Notes: generated by a model from the sequence alone, not told the origin. A stretch of DNA of 64,000 nucleotides from Candidatus Uhrbacteria bacterium (GCA_018499965.2 JAHBAS020000002.1:1-64000), one strand, 5' to 3'. Positions 44,716 through 55,268 are shown, counted from the stretch's first letter. Made by a program: numbers and translations.

Positions 44716-45999
44716 ATGAAGATGTCCACCCTGTTCACCAAGACCCTCAAAGACGCTCCGCAGGATGCGGAGAGCGCGAACGCCAAATACCTCATCCGTG
44801 GCGGATTCGTTGATCAGCACATGGCTGGCGTGTACTCGTACTTGCCGCTTGGCTTGCGCGTACTCCGAAAAATCCAAGAAATCGTCCGCGAAGAAATGGA
44901 CGCCATCGGGGGACAGGAAATCCTGATGCCCGCCCTCCTCTCATCGGAACCCTGGAAAACATCCGGTCGTTGGGATGATCCGGATTGCAAAGAAGTGATG
45001 TTCCAGTTTAAAGGTGCAGGCGATCGCGACGTATGCTTGGGGTGGACGCATGAAGAAATCATCACGCCGCTCGTCCAGAAGTTCGTCCACTCCTACCAGG
45101 ACCTTCCGGTGTTCGTGTATCAAATCCAAGACAAGTTCCGCAATGAACTTCGCGCGAAATCCGGCATCCTCCGCGGACGCGAGTTCAACATGAAAGATCT
45201 CTACAGCTTTCATACTACGGAAGAAGAGTTGGAAGAATACTACGACAAAGTGCTCGAAGCGTACCGCCGCGTATTCACGCGCTGCGGCATCGTGGCGCTT
45301 CCAACCGAAGCTTCGGGCGGAGCATTCTCAAAAGTCAGCCATGAATTCCAGATGCCGACCGACAGCGGAGAAGATGTCGTGTACGTGAACCAAGCCGGTG
45401 ACTATGCCTGGAACAAAGAGATCGCACCGGATTTGAAGGATGGCGCCATGGCACCAGACGGCTCCGGTCCGGTTAAAGAAATGAAAGCAATTGAAGTCGG
45501 AAACATCTTTAAACTCAAAACGCGTTTCACGGAACCGTTCAAGATGACGTACATGGATGCGGAGGGAAAACCGCAGCCGGTGATGATGGGATGCTATGGT
45601 ATTGGACCATCGCGCGTGGTCGGATCCATCGTTGAAGCGCATCATGACGATCGCGGCATTATCTGGCCAAAGTCCGTTGCACCATTCCAGGTTCACATCG
45701 TGAGTTTGAGCGCAAAAGACGAGAGTGTTCAAGATCGCATTCGCACAACGGCTGAAGACCTCTACGAAGACCTTCGCAAAGAAGGCATCGACGTGATCTG
45801 GGATGATCGAACCGGCGTATCAGCCGGAGCCAAGTTCGCGGACGCGGATCTCATGGGCATGCCGCTCCGTCTCGTGATTTCCGAAAAAACCCTCGCGGAA
45901 ACATCCGCAGAATGGAAGATCCGCGGAGAAGCGGATGCCCGTCTCGTCCCGCTTGAAGGACTCATGGAAGAAATCTCGTCATTCGTAAGCGAAAAATAA
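44716..45999 (+). CDS. proS: Prolyl-tRNA synthetase (short form, apparently without INS editing domain)
   Basis: 'AGVYSYLPLGLRVLRKIQEIVREEMDAIGGQEILMPAL', 'RDVCLGWTHEE', 'FNMKDLYSFH', 'GCYGIGPSRVV'; 427 aa. Confidence 0.95.
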   Translation: MKMSTLFTKTLKDAPQDAESANAKYLIRGGFVDQHMAGVYSYLPLGLRVLRKIQEIVREEMDAIGGQEILMPALLSSEPWKTSGRWDDPDCKEVMFQFKGAGDRDVCLGWTHEEIITPLVQKFVHSYQDLPVFVYQIQDKFRNELRAKSGILRGREFNMKDLYSFHTTEEELEEYYDKVLEAYRRVFTRCGIVALPTEASGGAFSKVSHEFQMPTDSGEDVVYVNQAGDYAWNKEIAPDLKDGAMAPDGSGPVKEMKAIEVGNIFKLKTRFTEPFKMTYMDAEGKPQPVMMGCYGIGPSRVVGSIVEAHHDDRGIIWPKSVAPFQVHIVSLSAKDESVQDRIRTTAEDLYEDLRKEGIDVIWDDRTGVSAGAKFADADLMGMPLRLVISEKTLAETSAEWKIRGEADARLVPLEGLMEEISSFVSEK

Positions 46000-46017
46000 A
46001 AACGTCATAGAATGAAA

Positions 46018-46050
46018 AACGCCCCGATGGACATCGGGGCGTTTTTCTTG
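46018..46050. terminator. Bidirectional terminator
   Basis: AAAACGCCCCGATG-GA-CATCGGGGCGTTTTT. Confidence 0.85.
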
Positions 46051-46066
46051 ATCGCATCAAGCGTGA

Positions 46067-47125
46067 TTACTTAAAGATTTCTTTATTGCGTGCGTAGGTG
46101 ATCGCTGTTTCTTTTGTAATGAACCCTTCTTGTACAAGCCATCGCAATTCTTGATCCAAGGTATTCATATGCTCATCCGGCGCACTGTAGAGCACGTTCT
46201 GAATCTGGTTGATCTTGGATTCGGTGATGAGGTTGGCGATGGCCGTATTGTTCACCAATACCTCGTGCGCGGCGATCAACATGCCATCAACCTTCGGGAT
46301 CAGGATCTGCGAGATCACGCCTGTGAGCACCATGGAAAGCTGCAAACGGATCTGCGCCTGCTGGGCCGGAGGGAAGACGTCGATGATACGGTCAATCGTT
46401 TCTGCCGCACTGTTCGTGTGGAGCGTCGTAAATACCAAGTGACCGGTTTCCGCGAGCGTCAGCGTGGCGCTGATCGTTTCCAGGTTACGCATTTCTCCAA
46501 CAAGGATCACATCCGGATCTTGGCGAAGGACGTGCTTCAAGCCTTCTTCAAAAGAAATAAAGTCTGAACCGTACTCACGCTGGGCAATGATGCTCTTCTT
46601 CGATTCATACATGAACTCAACCGGATCTTCGAGCGTAATGATATGCCGCGCTTCGGTTTGGTTGATCTGTTCGATCATGGCTGCCAACAACGTGGATTTT
46701 CCCGTACCCGTCGGACCCGTGACCATCACGAGACCGGATTCGCGTTTCACGAAGTCATATGCCGCTTCCGGTGCGATGAGATCTTCCAGGGTTGGAATGA
46801 GCTGCGGAATAAAACGGGCCGCCATGGCAGGATTCCCCCGCTCCCAAAAAACGTTAATACGAAAACGTCCGCCGTCCGGCAAAGCAAGCGAAGCATCAAG
46901 CTCTCGTTCATTGTTGAATCGATCCCACTGTTCTTTATTGAAAACTTCTTCAATGCACTTGAGTAATTTCGCACTCGTATATGCCGGATGCGCTTCCTGC
47001 GGATAGAGCACGCCGTTCAAACGGAAAATCGGGGGTTTCCCAACCATGAAATGCACATCGGACACGTGGGTCTTTGCAGCTTCTTCCAAGATCGCGAAGA
47101 AACCGGATTGCTTCGAGAGAGACAT
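46067..47125 (-). CDS. pilT: Type IV pilus retraction ATPase PilT
   Basis: 'VTGPTGTGKSTLLAAMIEQIN', 'RQDPDVILVGEMRNLETISATLTLAETGHLVFTTLHTNSAAETIDRIID'. Confidence 0.95.
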   Translation of the reverse strand: MSLSKQSGFFAILEEAAKTHVSDVHFMVGKPPIFRLNGVLYPQEAHPAYTSAKLLKCIEEVFNKEQWDRFNNERELDASLALPDGGRFRINVFWERGNPAMAARFIPQLIPTLEDLIAPEAAYDFVKRESGLVMVTGPTGTGKSTLLAAMIEQINQTEARHIITLEDPVEFMYESKKSIIAQREYGSDFISFEEGLKHVLRQDPDVILVGEMRNLETISATLTLAETGHLVFTTLHTNSAAETIDRIIDVFPPAQQAQIRLQLSMVLTGVISQILIPKVDGMLIAAHEVLVNNTAIANLITESKINQIQNVLYSAPDEHMNTLDQELRWLVQEGFITKETAITYARNKEIFK

Positions 47126-47293
47126 AGATGTCTCTATGTTAGCATGAATAGAAAATGGGAAACAGAAAAGAAGTCAGTGAGTGATGTGCGGTCCGCGAGC
47201 ATCGAGTCCCAACAACACGCGATCAAACACATTTTAAACGTTCTAACTTTCCAACTCGCTAACCCGCCAACGAATGTCGATACCCTCCCTTTC

Positions 47294-48256
47294 CTACTCA
47301 CCCCACACACCCGTCATATATGACGTGGCATCCAGCGGATCCGCACCGTATGCGCTCGAAACCGAGTGATCAAATAATTCAAACGTCGTTTTTGGATGAA
47401 GCGCTTGCATGGCTACGAAAAGCGCGGCAACGGATTTTCCGCTATCGATAAATGCATCCGTCGCCTGAGCGATCGCAATGTCTTTTTCCTTCAACCAATG
47501 AAGCGTATCCACGTCATGTGCGAACGCTTCTCGTTCGGAAAGGTAATGACTCATGTCCGCGGAGATCAAAACAAATGTCTTTTCATCCCACAATCCCTCA
47601 ATCACTTTTGCCAATGCAGACACGCGATCCTTGGACATCTTACCGGAAAAAGCCAATGGAATAATCCTTGCCTCAGGATAGGCACGCGATACGAATGGCA
47701 CAATCGCACCAATGCCATGCTCACGTTCAAAGAGCACACCTCGCTCTTCCGTCACCAAAGGGTTTAAGAGTACGGTTTGTACGGCATCTTCATCGATCCG
47801 CACAAGACCTGCGTCCGTTTGATACGGCCGACGATGCGTACTCACATCCCCTCGTCCGCCCATAAAATGATCCGGAGCGATGATAACGAATCGCTCGATG
47901 TCCGGACGCGCCGCGCGAAGACGAACGAAGAAGTTCGCCAAAAGATCAGCGGCGAGCGCATGGTGATTCACGATTCCGGCAACAGGATGCTGACGGGATA
48001 CGCTCGACGCATACGCTTTCATGGCCCCGGACCATGCCCGATCTGCTTGAGTCGATTCGATAAAAACACTTGTATTGATCGGCGCATCAGCTACGGAAAA
48101 ATCCACTACAGCAGGCGAAGCGCCCAATGATTTTGAAGACTTCTCCTTTACCAACCCTTCTTTGCCTTGATATCTGCTCATGCCAATAGCGGCCGCTCCG
48201 AGGAGGGCCGCTATGACAATGCCAAGATACCAATGCCGTGTGGACATGCTACTCAA
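47294..48256 (-). CDS. MEMO1 / AmmeMemoRadiSam system protein B family, membrane anchored
   Basis: 'GIVNHHALAADLLANFFVRLRAARPDIERFVIIAPDHF', 'FVLISADMSHYL'. Confidence 0.85.
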   Translation of the reverse strand: MSSMSTRHWYLGIVIAALLGAAAIGMSRYQGKEGLVKEKSSKSLGASPAVVDFSVADAPINTSVFIESTQADRAWSGAMKAYASSVSRQHPVAGIVNHHALAADLLANFFVRLRAARPDIERFVIIAPDHFMGGRGDVSTHRRPYQTDAGLVRIDEDAVQTVLLNPLVTEERGVLFEREHGIGAIVPFVSRAYPEARIIPLAFSGKMSKDRVSALAKVIEGLWDEKTFVLISADMSHYLSEREAFAHDVDTLHWLKEKDIAIAQATDAFIDSGKSVAALFVAMQALHPKTTFELFDHSVSSAYGADPLDATSYMTGVWGE

Positions 48257-51200
48257 TCGTTATGCGCTGTTCATTCGAGAGCGCCGTGACGTCTGGGTGA
48301 TCCATATGTTGAATCACCGCAGGTTCCGCCGTATACGACCCACGCGCCGTAGGTTTAACGCGATAACGGATCGACTTCTCCTGCCACCCCTTACACAGCA
48401 CGAAGGTCGGACTCTCCGCCTCGAATGGCGAAACGTACCCTGCTGAATAATCACTGGCCCATGGATCCCATCCCGTCATGGCGGAAAAACCAGCTGGGAC
48501 ATGATCCTGGATCGTATAACATCCACCCGGAGCATCGCTTGCAAGTTCCGCTTTCAATTCCACGGTGATCGTTTTCCCACCATCCTTCAGTACATCCGAT
48601 GATGGCTTTCCGTCTTGGAGATACGTACGCGTAAGTTTGATACGAGCATCCGTTTGCGGCTTTGTCGCAACGCGCTTGAGATAGGTTAATTCTACCGGCC
48701 CGCTCACTTCAGCGATCTTGAAGGTACGAACTTCTCGTGCGATCAGGTCAACGCTTCGCGGCCATCCATCCGTTAACGCGATCTTTGTCTTCTTTCCATC
48801 CACCTCATACGTCACGCTCGCCTCCCCGCCGATCGCCGCCGGGACTGCGGCCTTCAAGAAGTCGATACGGGCAAGTGGCGTATACACATTTGAATACCAC
48901 ATATTTCTTACGGCATTCTGAAGAAGATTTGCCCGTGTATCACCGAGACGTATTGCGATCGCCGCAAGCTGTACCGTCGCTTCTTTATCTTCTTCATCCT
49001 TGTCGCTCACATCCGCCATCAATGCATCGTCCTTCGTTTCTTTTCCATCCAGGAATTCGTTCAGGAACGGGCGCGCAGCTTCCAAATCCCCGATCGCGAC
49101 CAATCCGCGCATAAGGGAAAGTTTTTCGCGCCATGTGAGATCCTTCAATGCCATAACGGAGCGAAGATCCAACAAGACCGGCTCGCCGATGGCTGCAAGA
49201 CCCGAAAGCGCTTCGATCTGCACTTCACGTGGCGCATTCGCCTGCGTGAGCTGATCACGGAAATACTGCGCAAGCTGCACGCGATCAAATCCTTCTGGGA
49301 AGGTGTAGGCAACGCGCGAAGAGAGCGCAACATCACTCGACGCATGGGGCAAGATCGCGATGCCTCCATCTGATTTCTGATAGTTCAAGAAGAGAGACGC
49401 ATCACCTTCGCTTACATCCTCACCGAAATAGTCACGGAGCAGCGTTCCAGCTAATCGCGATGCGACCAATCCTTCTATGCGCTGACTCCAACCCCAACGA
49501 AGACTATTGAGATCCTGGAGGTACTGCGCGCGGTTCTTCGGTACGAAAGAAATTCGAACGTCTGGCGCCGTGCCAATATCCAATGTCGTATCCGTCGTCA
49601 CATTCGTCTGCATGCCTTCATCGCGTTCAAATCGACTGGAAACGATCGTGACTTTCTTTTCTAGAGCATCCGTTCCTGAGGATGATTTCAATCGGATCGT
49701 CACGGCATGCGTTCCTGCCACGGGACGATCGATATCCACGAACACAGACTCCCCGGCTTTCGCTTTTACTTCTTTCGCCTTCATCTCCAACGTTGGGGCA
49801 TCGACGGTATACGTAATATCTTCACCCGTTTTCAATCCCACGCCATAGGCACGCAATTTCATCTTCGGGCGATCAGCCTCGAGGAACGTTTCCGGTACAA
49901 CGACATTCACGAATACTCGTTTTGTCACTTTGATCGATGAACGACCATTTCCAGCATAACGATCCGGAGACGCGGCTACGCCACTCACGCGCCACGTCGT
50001 GATATTGTCCGGAAGCTTGATTTTCACCTCACCTTCGCCGCTCGCATTCGTCGTGACGACCTCATACGCTGCCGTATCTTTAAAGTTCTTTCGGCTTGGT
50101 TCATTTCCACCCCCTCCGTATTCGCCGCCGCCTCCACCACTAAACACATCTTCGTCGCTCCGATGTGTCTTTGCGGAAAAGAGGATTCCGCTACTCACGG
50201 ATTGATAGAGGCTTCCAAGCGAATTCTCATCCACACTTCCATTTGCCACCTTGAAAAGTGCTTCATCGACCACCGCGATCGAAACGCGCGTATCCGACTT
50301 CGGCTTTCCGGCCTCGTCCTTCACTTTTACGCGAATCGTCGCTTCGCCTCCTGGCGAATACGTCTCATTATCCGTCGAAAGATCTATGGAGAGCTTTCGA
50401 TCTTCGGTGTTGTAGTAGACGCCAGTGGTGTATTCCCGGAATCCGCCTTTTCGGAAGGCGATCGCCTTCACGGAGACATTCGGGGCATAGGATTCTATGA
50501 ACGGAAATGTGATTGTCGGATCCGTGCTCGCCTTCGCATCCAAAATACCCATATGTGCCTTTACGTAGAGGTAGGTCGGTGAAGACGTTCGAGGCAAAAG
50601 CTGATCGTCATTCGTAAGACTCAGCGAAACGACTTCATTCGTGCGATACGTGTAGCTTTCGCGATGCGTTTCCGTAGGACCGAATGAAATGTACGTCGAT
50701 TCGTTTTCTGACTGACCTGAAACATCCGAAGAGCTGTTGTAATAGCAACTGCGACATGGGTACACCCATTGCTTCGTCACAGACCATCGTCCCTTCTCGT
50801 CTTTCGCATACATGACAACGGTATACGAACGGTCTTCTTTCGTTTGGAATGAGAAAGAAACGTTTCCTTTCACATCCGTTTTCCCTTCCAATGGAGCGCT
50901 CGCGACTTCACGCTCATCGTATCGATACGTTGGATAGGTCGTTTTCTCGATTTCATTATATCCCGTTCCGGTTTGTACCTTTTCCCACCAATGTTCTAAG
51001 ACGACTGCGCGAACCGAAAGATTTGAAATCGGCTTTCGCGACTCCTCTTCCTCAGATGGAAGCGTGACCCTATTCGCTCGAACGGAGACCGTTGCCTTGT
51101 CGCCATCGAAACGCGTATTCCAATCCGGTACGAGATTGATATCCGTATTCCATACGTACACCGAACTGTAATCCTGGATGTTCGACGTAGATTCGGATTC

Positions 51201-53591
51201 CGTTGGAGCAACGGCGACCGGGAAATACGTCGCAAATTGACAGTCCGCTTTTGGATTCTGTTCAATGTCACAATTCGGAACGTTCGTATCGAAAGTGAAC
51301 GATACCATACCATCGTCGTTCGTCGACTGCTTTAATTCGTTGATCGACAGTTCGAGATTCGACAGTGGCGTTCCGTCGAAAAATGCCGCGCGTGCCGTTC
51401 CGGTAATCTTCTCCCCGGCAAACACTTCGCTCACATCTGTTGCTGATTCGAGCGTATAATCCGGCTTGATGTAATTACGGATCTCAATGCTCTGCGAGCG
51501 GATCACGGTATCCCCGCGCTTCAGAACGAGTACATACCACTGCGCTCCCACGCTGTTCCATGAAAGATTCGCGCGGAAAAACCCTCGCTCATCCGGCGTG
51601 ACCGTTACATGTTCAAACGTTTTCACGTCACTACGATCCTCCGGACAGGACCATTCCGTACAGTTCTGCATAAGCGAAACCGTAACTGGTTCAAACGGCT
51701 TACGACCCGTCTCACGATCCTGGATGATACCGGAAAGCTCCGCCGTATCCGTTGGTCGATATAATGGACGATCGTAGTGGAGATATGCCACGGTCCGATC
51801 TGCCGGATCTTCGATATTCGATCCGTACCACCAAAACGACGACCGAAGATCCATAGAGTCCGACAATGGAAGCAACGTTCCGCTTGATCCTTCTCCGATG
51901 CTAAGAACAGTCGATGGATGTTCCGCATCCGTATTATCCACGGTTCGTGCGATAGCCGCTGATGTCTTCAATCGGGCAATACCATCCTTATCCGTCTTCG
52001 CGGTTTGCGATCCATCGGAAACCATCATGCCTTCGATCGGTCGATTCTCGGTTACGTGCATTGCCCACACAATCGACTGATCCTTGTCAGCGACCATGTA
52101 GACCGCCGTATTCGTGACGTTCAAGAATACCCAGCTTGAAACCGGATTCACGTCATCCGCACTCGTGAGTTTTAAGAGATAAAATCCTGCATTGATCGTG
52201 CTCGGCAACAACAAATGCTCTACCCAGCTCGTGGTCTGAATCGTCGACGTTGCCACGAATGCACGCTCTTTAGCATACGACGCTTCAAGCGTTCCGTATT
52301 CCCGTCCGGCACGGCTATACCATGGACGCTTCCCGTCTTCAGCAAGATACGAAGCTGCGCGTTCCCGGGAGAGAACGTATCCCTCGATATTCACCTGCGA
52401 AGGTTCGGTTGTTTTGCCATAGGTATACACCGGAATCCTCACCGCCTTTCCCGGCGCACTTGCGACAAACGGATACGAAGGATTGATCCAGTGATACTGC
52501 CGCTGTTCCACTTCAGCGCGCATCTTGCTCATGGTTTCAAATCGAATCACTTCGTCTTTCCCGAGCGTCACATCGGAATCTTTCATTCCCCAATCTTTGT
52601 TCCAGGTCGCAATGTACACCGTTCCGTACGCCAATGGCTGATCCGGAATGAATGTGATCGTTCGACCCTTTGTTTGAAATTTCCCCTTTACGTCCGGCTT
52701 GATGCTGAAATGCGCCGCCGGATCGCTCCATCGATCCATGCTCACCGTCACTTCGATCACCGTATTCACCGGAACCGTATTCGAAGCATCGGATGGAACC
52801 GAAGAGAGGACGCGGAACACATCTTTCGTCTGAATCGCCCAAGAGAAAGTCCGTGCCTGGAGTTCTCCGCCTTCGGCTTGAACGGCTGCGCGAAGCTCAA
52901 CGCGATACGCCGTACCTACTTCAAGCGGAGCGGCTGGAATCACACGGAATGTTTCTTGATCCACTTTCTCAACGCGAACCGCAAGGATCTTTGATTCATC
53001 ATCGCCAATAACTCGAGATGGCGCGATCACGATATGACGCGCAAGGTCATCGGCGGAAAGGTCGATTTTTGAATGAATGAGAAACGTCGTGCTCGTAGAC
53101 GCGCCGCCCACGTCTTCCGTTTCCGCCTGGAACGTAAACGCATCCGCGGCCATAGCTGCCGGGATAATCAGATCCGCGATGCGACGAGTGATGCCGCCCT
53201 GCGGATTTACCGTTACGCCACGCGGGAGCACGAGGGTAAAGATAATGATCGCAACAAAAGCCATTGCCCCAACAGGAGCGAGTGACATCTTCCATGAATG
53301 ACCGAGGCGACCCCACGCCTCTTTGAGACGCTGGGCGACCGATGGCCCCTTTGCCGCTTCTTTGAGAACGGCATTCGTTGATTTGATTTCTTCTGACTTG
53401 GACATAAGAATGGCCCGCTGTTTTGCCATGACATCGGAAGACATCTCCGACCCTTTGGCCTCAGACGAGCGCTGTAATGAATTCGATATCTCCTGTAACG
53501 AACCAAGCGCCGGATCATGACAGGTCCCGCCCTTCTTCAGGAGACGTTCGAGCTTCTTTGCCCGTTTTTCCTCAGCATTTCTCATAAACAT
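48249..53591 (-). CDS. Alpha-2-macroglobulin family protein with cytoplasmic N-terminal region
   Basis: MG-domain features ('HYDRPLYRPTDTAELSGIIQD', 'PDNITTWRVSGVAASPDRYAG'), 1780 aa; ~100-aa charged N-terminus then one TM ('APVGAMAFVAIIIFTLVLPRG'). Confidence 0.88.
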   Translation of the reverse strand: MFMRNAEEKRAKKLERLLKKGGTCHDPALGSLQEISNSLQRSSEAKGSEMSSDVMAKQRAILMSKSEEIKSTNAVLKEAAKGPSVAQRLKEAWGRLGHSWKMSLAPVGAMAFVAIIIFTLVLPRGVTVNPQGGITRRIADLIIPAAMAADAFTFQAETEDVGGASTSTTFLIHSKIDLSADDLARHIVIAPSRVIGDDESKILAVRVEKVDQETFRVIPAAPLEVGTAYRVELRAAVQAEGGELQARTFSWAIQTKDVFRVLSSVPSDASNTVPVNTVIEVTVSMDRWSDPAAHFSIKPDVKGKFQTKGRTITFIPDQPLAYGTVYIATWNKDWGMKDSDVTLGKDEVIRFETMSKMRAEVEQRQYHWINPSYPFVASAPGKAVRIPVYTYGKTTEPSQVNIEGYVLSRERAASYLAEDGKRPWYSRAGREYGTLEASYAKERAFVATSTIQTTSWVEHLLLPSTINAGFYLLKLTSADDVNPVSSWVFLNVTNTAVYMVADKDQSIVWAMHVTENRPIEGMMVSDGSQTAKTDKDGIARLKTSAAIARTVDNTDAEHPSTVLSIGEGSSGTLLPLSDSMDLRSSFWWYGSNIEDPADRTVAYLHYDRPLYRPTDTAELSGIIQDRETGRKPFEPVTVSLMQNCTEWSCPEDRSDVKTFEHVTVTPDERGFFRANLSWNSVGAQWYVLVLKRGDTVIRSQSIEIRNYIKPDYTLESATDVSEVFAGEKITGTARAAFFDGTPLSNLELSINELKQSTNDDGMVSFTFDTNVPNCDIEQNPKADCQFATYFPVAVAPTESESTSNIQDYSSVYVWNTDINLVPDWNTRFDGDKATVSVRANRVTLPSEEEESRKPISNLSVRAVVLEHWWEKVQTGTGYNEIEKTTYPTYRYDEREVASAPLEGKTDVKGNVSFSFQTKEDRSYTVVMYAKDEKGRWSVTKQWVYPCRSCYYNSSSDVSGQSENESTYISFGPTETHRESYTYRTNEVVSLSLTNDDQLLPRTSSPTYLYVKAHMGILDAKASTDPTITFPFIESYAPNVSVKAIAFRKGGFREYTTGVYYNTEDRKLSIDLSTDNETYSPGGEATIRVKVKDEAGKPKSDTRVSIAVVDEALFKVANGSVDENSLGSLYQSVSSGILFSAKTHRSDEDVFSGGGGGEYGGGGNEPSRKNFKDTAAYEVVTTNASGEGEVKIKLPDNITTWRVSGVAASPDRYAGNGRSSIKVTKRVFVNVVVPETFLEADRPKMKLRAYGVGLKTGEDITYTVDAPTLEMKAKEVKAKAGESVFVDIDRPVAGTHAVTIRLKSSSGTDALEKKVTIVSSRFERDEGMQTNVTTDTTLDIGTAPDVRISFVPKNRAQYLQDLNSLRWGWSQRIEGLVASRLAGTLLRDYFGEDVSEGDASLFLNYQKSDGGIAILPHASSDVALSSRVAYTFPEGFDRVQLAQYFRDQLTQANAPREVQIEALSGLAAIGEPVLLDLRSVMALKDLTWREKLSLMRGLVAIGDLEAARPFLNEFLDGKETKDDALMADVSDKDEEDKEATVQLAAIAIRLGDTRANLLQNAVRNMWYSNVYTPLARIDFLKAAVPAAIGGEASVTYEVDGKKTKIALTDGWPRSVDLIAREVRTFKIAEVSGPVELTYLKRVATKPQTDARIKLTRTYLQDGKPSSDVLKDGGKTITVELKAELASDAPGGCYTIQDHVPAGFSAMTGWDPWASDYSAGYVSPFEAESPTFVLCKGWQEKSIRYRVKPTARGSYTAEPAVIQHMDHPDVTALSNEQRITIE

Positions 53592-53609
53592 ATAGGTAAA
53601 ATCGCTTTT

Positions 53610-54176
53610 CTACGCCGTAGCGACAACGGCTTTCTTTCGCAATCGAGCCAAGGCACGATACACCAGAACGGATGCATGATTCGCAGAAACACCGATCGCT
53701 CCCCCGATCTCCATAGGCTCCAGTCCGGCAAAAAACCGCAAATCCAGTATCTGCTGATCCCGCTCGCTCAATGTCCGCATAGCATTCACAAGCTTCTCGC
53801 CCTCAATCACAACCTCCGTATTCCAAGCCGGATCATCGTCTGTTGGAATCTGCTCGGCTTCCGATTCATCATCCGCCAATCGATTCCCAGCCTTTCGGAA
53901 ATGGTCCGTGAGCGCGTTCGAAGCGACCGTAAAGAGCCAGGATTTGATCCGGACGCCTTGCCATTTCAATGTCGTGGATGATTCAAGCAGTCTCATGAAA
54001 ACATGGGCAACGAGATCTTCCGCCGTTTCTTTGTGTCCGCAACGCTTTAAGAGAAAGCCATATAACTCGTTCGCATGGAGATCATAAAGCTCCCCGATCA
54101 CAGACGGGTCTTGCGTCAATCTCTCAAACAACTGTTTTTCCTGTTTGAGCATGAGTGCGGAAGAAGGCTTGCCCAT
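53610..54176 (-). CDS. ECF-type RNA polymerase sigma factor
   Basis: 'ELYDLHANELYGFLLKRCGHKETAEDLVAHVFMRLLES', 'LRFFAGLEPMEIGGAIGVSANHASVLVYRALARLRK'. Confidence 0.92.
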   Translation of the reverse strand: MGKPSSALMLKQEKQLFERLTQDPSVIGELYDLHANELYGFLLKRCGHKETAEDLVAHVFMRLLESSTTLKWQGVRIKSWLFTVASNALTDHFRKAGNRLADDESEAEQIPTDDDPAWNTEVVIEGEKLVNAMRTLSERDQQILDLRFFAGLEPMEIGGAIGVSANHASVLVYRALARLRKKAVVATA

Positions 54177-54264
54177 AAGCTGTAACGAATGAATGGTATC
54201 ACTATGACACCCACAAAAATCTACCCGCAGTATACGATCTTTTCAGGTTCTCTGATAGCGAGAA

Positions 54265-54395
54265 TAAGTCCGTAAGTCTGTAAGTCTGTAAGTCTGTAAG
54301 TCTGTAAGTCTGCCGAGAGTGTCGATTTCTAAAATGCTTTCGTCAAGTCGCATTTCGACCTACGGACCTACGATCCCACGGACCTACGGACCTAC
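54265..54395. repeat. Inverted period-8 repeats
   Basis: AGTCCGTA(AGTCTGTA)n at 54265-54312 and CGACCTA(CGGACCTA/CGATCCCA)n at 54357-54395; right arm preceded by TCAAGTCGCATTTCG. Confidence 0.85.
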
Positions 54396-54440
54396 CCAAC
54401 ATTGACTTCCCCTTTGCCTCCCCGCATCATAGCTACATAT

Positions 54441-55268
54441 ATGTTTCGCATTATCTTTCTCGGAGACATCATGGGTCGCATTGGGCGCGAGGCGCTTCGC
54501 TTAACGCTCCCGTCATTGCGCGCGGAATATGCGGCGGATCTCGTGATTGCGAATATCGAAAACGCATCGCATGGCACAGGCGTGACTCCGGCTGCGCTCC
54601 AAGAATTATCCGATGCGGGCATCGATGCGTTTACCGGAGGAAATCATAGCTGGGACAATCCAAGCGGCACGGCGGTATATGACACTTCGCCCTGGAGCGC
54701 CAGACTCGTGCGTCCGGCAAATACCAGACGAGGCGATCCTGGACGAGGATCCATCGTGTTAAAAACACCATCCGGCGTTCGCGTCCTTCTGATCAATCTC
54801 ATGGGTATGCATGCCATGCCTGGCTCCGCGACCGTTGAACGTCCATTCGAGGCGGCGGATACGCTCATTGCTTCGCATCAAGCGGATAAACCGGATATCA
54901 TTTTCCTCGATATTCATGCGGAACTTACCGCAGAAAAAGAAGCGCTCGGTCATTACGTGGATGGACGCGTTTCTGCCATTATCGGGACTCATACGCATGT
55001 CCAAACCTCTGACGCACGCATTCTGCCCGGCGGAACAGCCTATTGCACGGATGCCGGAAGAACAGGCGCCTATGATTCCGTACTCGGATTTAAAAAACAG
55101 TCCTCTATTAAACGTTTTTTGAATCTTGAGCAGGACTCAGATAACATTCCGGAATTCGGCCTAGCTGAAATCGACGGTGTTTTCATTGAAGTTGACGAGC
55201 GATCAGGAAAAGCCCTGCGTATTGACACGTTCCGAAAGCTTGTTGAGGTTTTAGCCAAAAAGAGGTAG
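54441..55268 (+). CDS. ymdB: YmdB-family metallophosphoesterase
   Basis: 'MFRIIFLGDIMGRIGREALRLTLPSL', 'NIENASHGTGVTPAALQELSDAGIDAFTGGNHSWDN', 'DIHAELTAEKEALGHYVDGRVSAIIGTHTHVQTSD'. Confidence 0.93.
   Translation: MFRIIFLGDIMGRIGREALRLTLPSLRAEYAADLVIANIENASHGTGVTPAALQELSDAGIDAFTGGNHSWDNPSGTAVYDTSPWSARLVRPANTRRGDPGRGSIVLKTPSGVRVLLINLMGMHAMPGSATVERPFEAADTLIASHQADKPDIIFLDIHAELTAEKEALGHYVDGRVSAIIGTHTHVQTSDARILPGGTAYCTDAGRTGAYDSVLGFKKQSSIKRFLNLEQDSDNIPEFGLAEIDGVFIEVDERSGKALRIDTFRKLVEVLAKKR

Noticed and set aside
46018-46050. Matching loops of terminators at 37454 and 46018 (GATGGACATC) as a special element
   Set aside because: Both are ordinary strong terminators; a shared GATG-GA-CATC tip is probably convergent or trivially duplicated.
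54265-54312. CRISPR-like array
   Set aside because: 8-nt head-to-tail words with no spacers; microsatellite-like. No CRISPR or cas genes were seen in the window.
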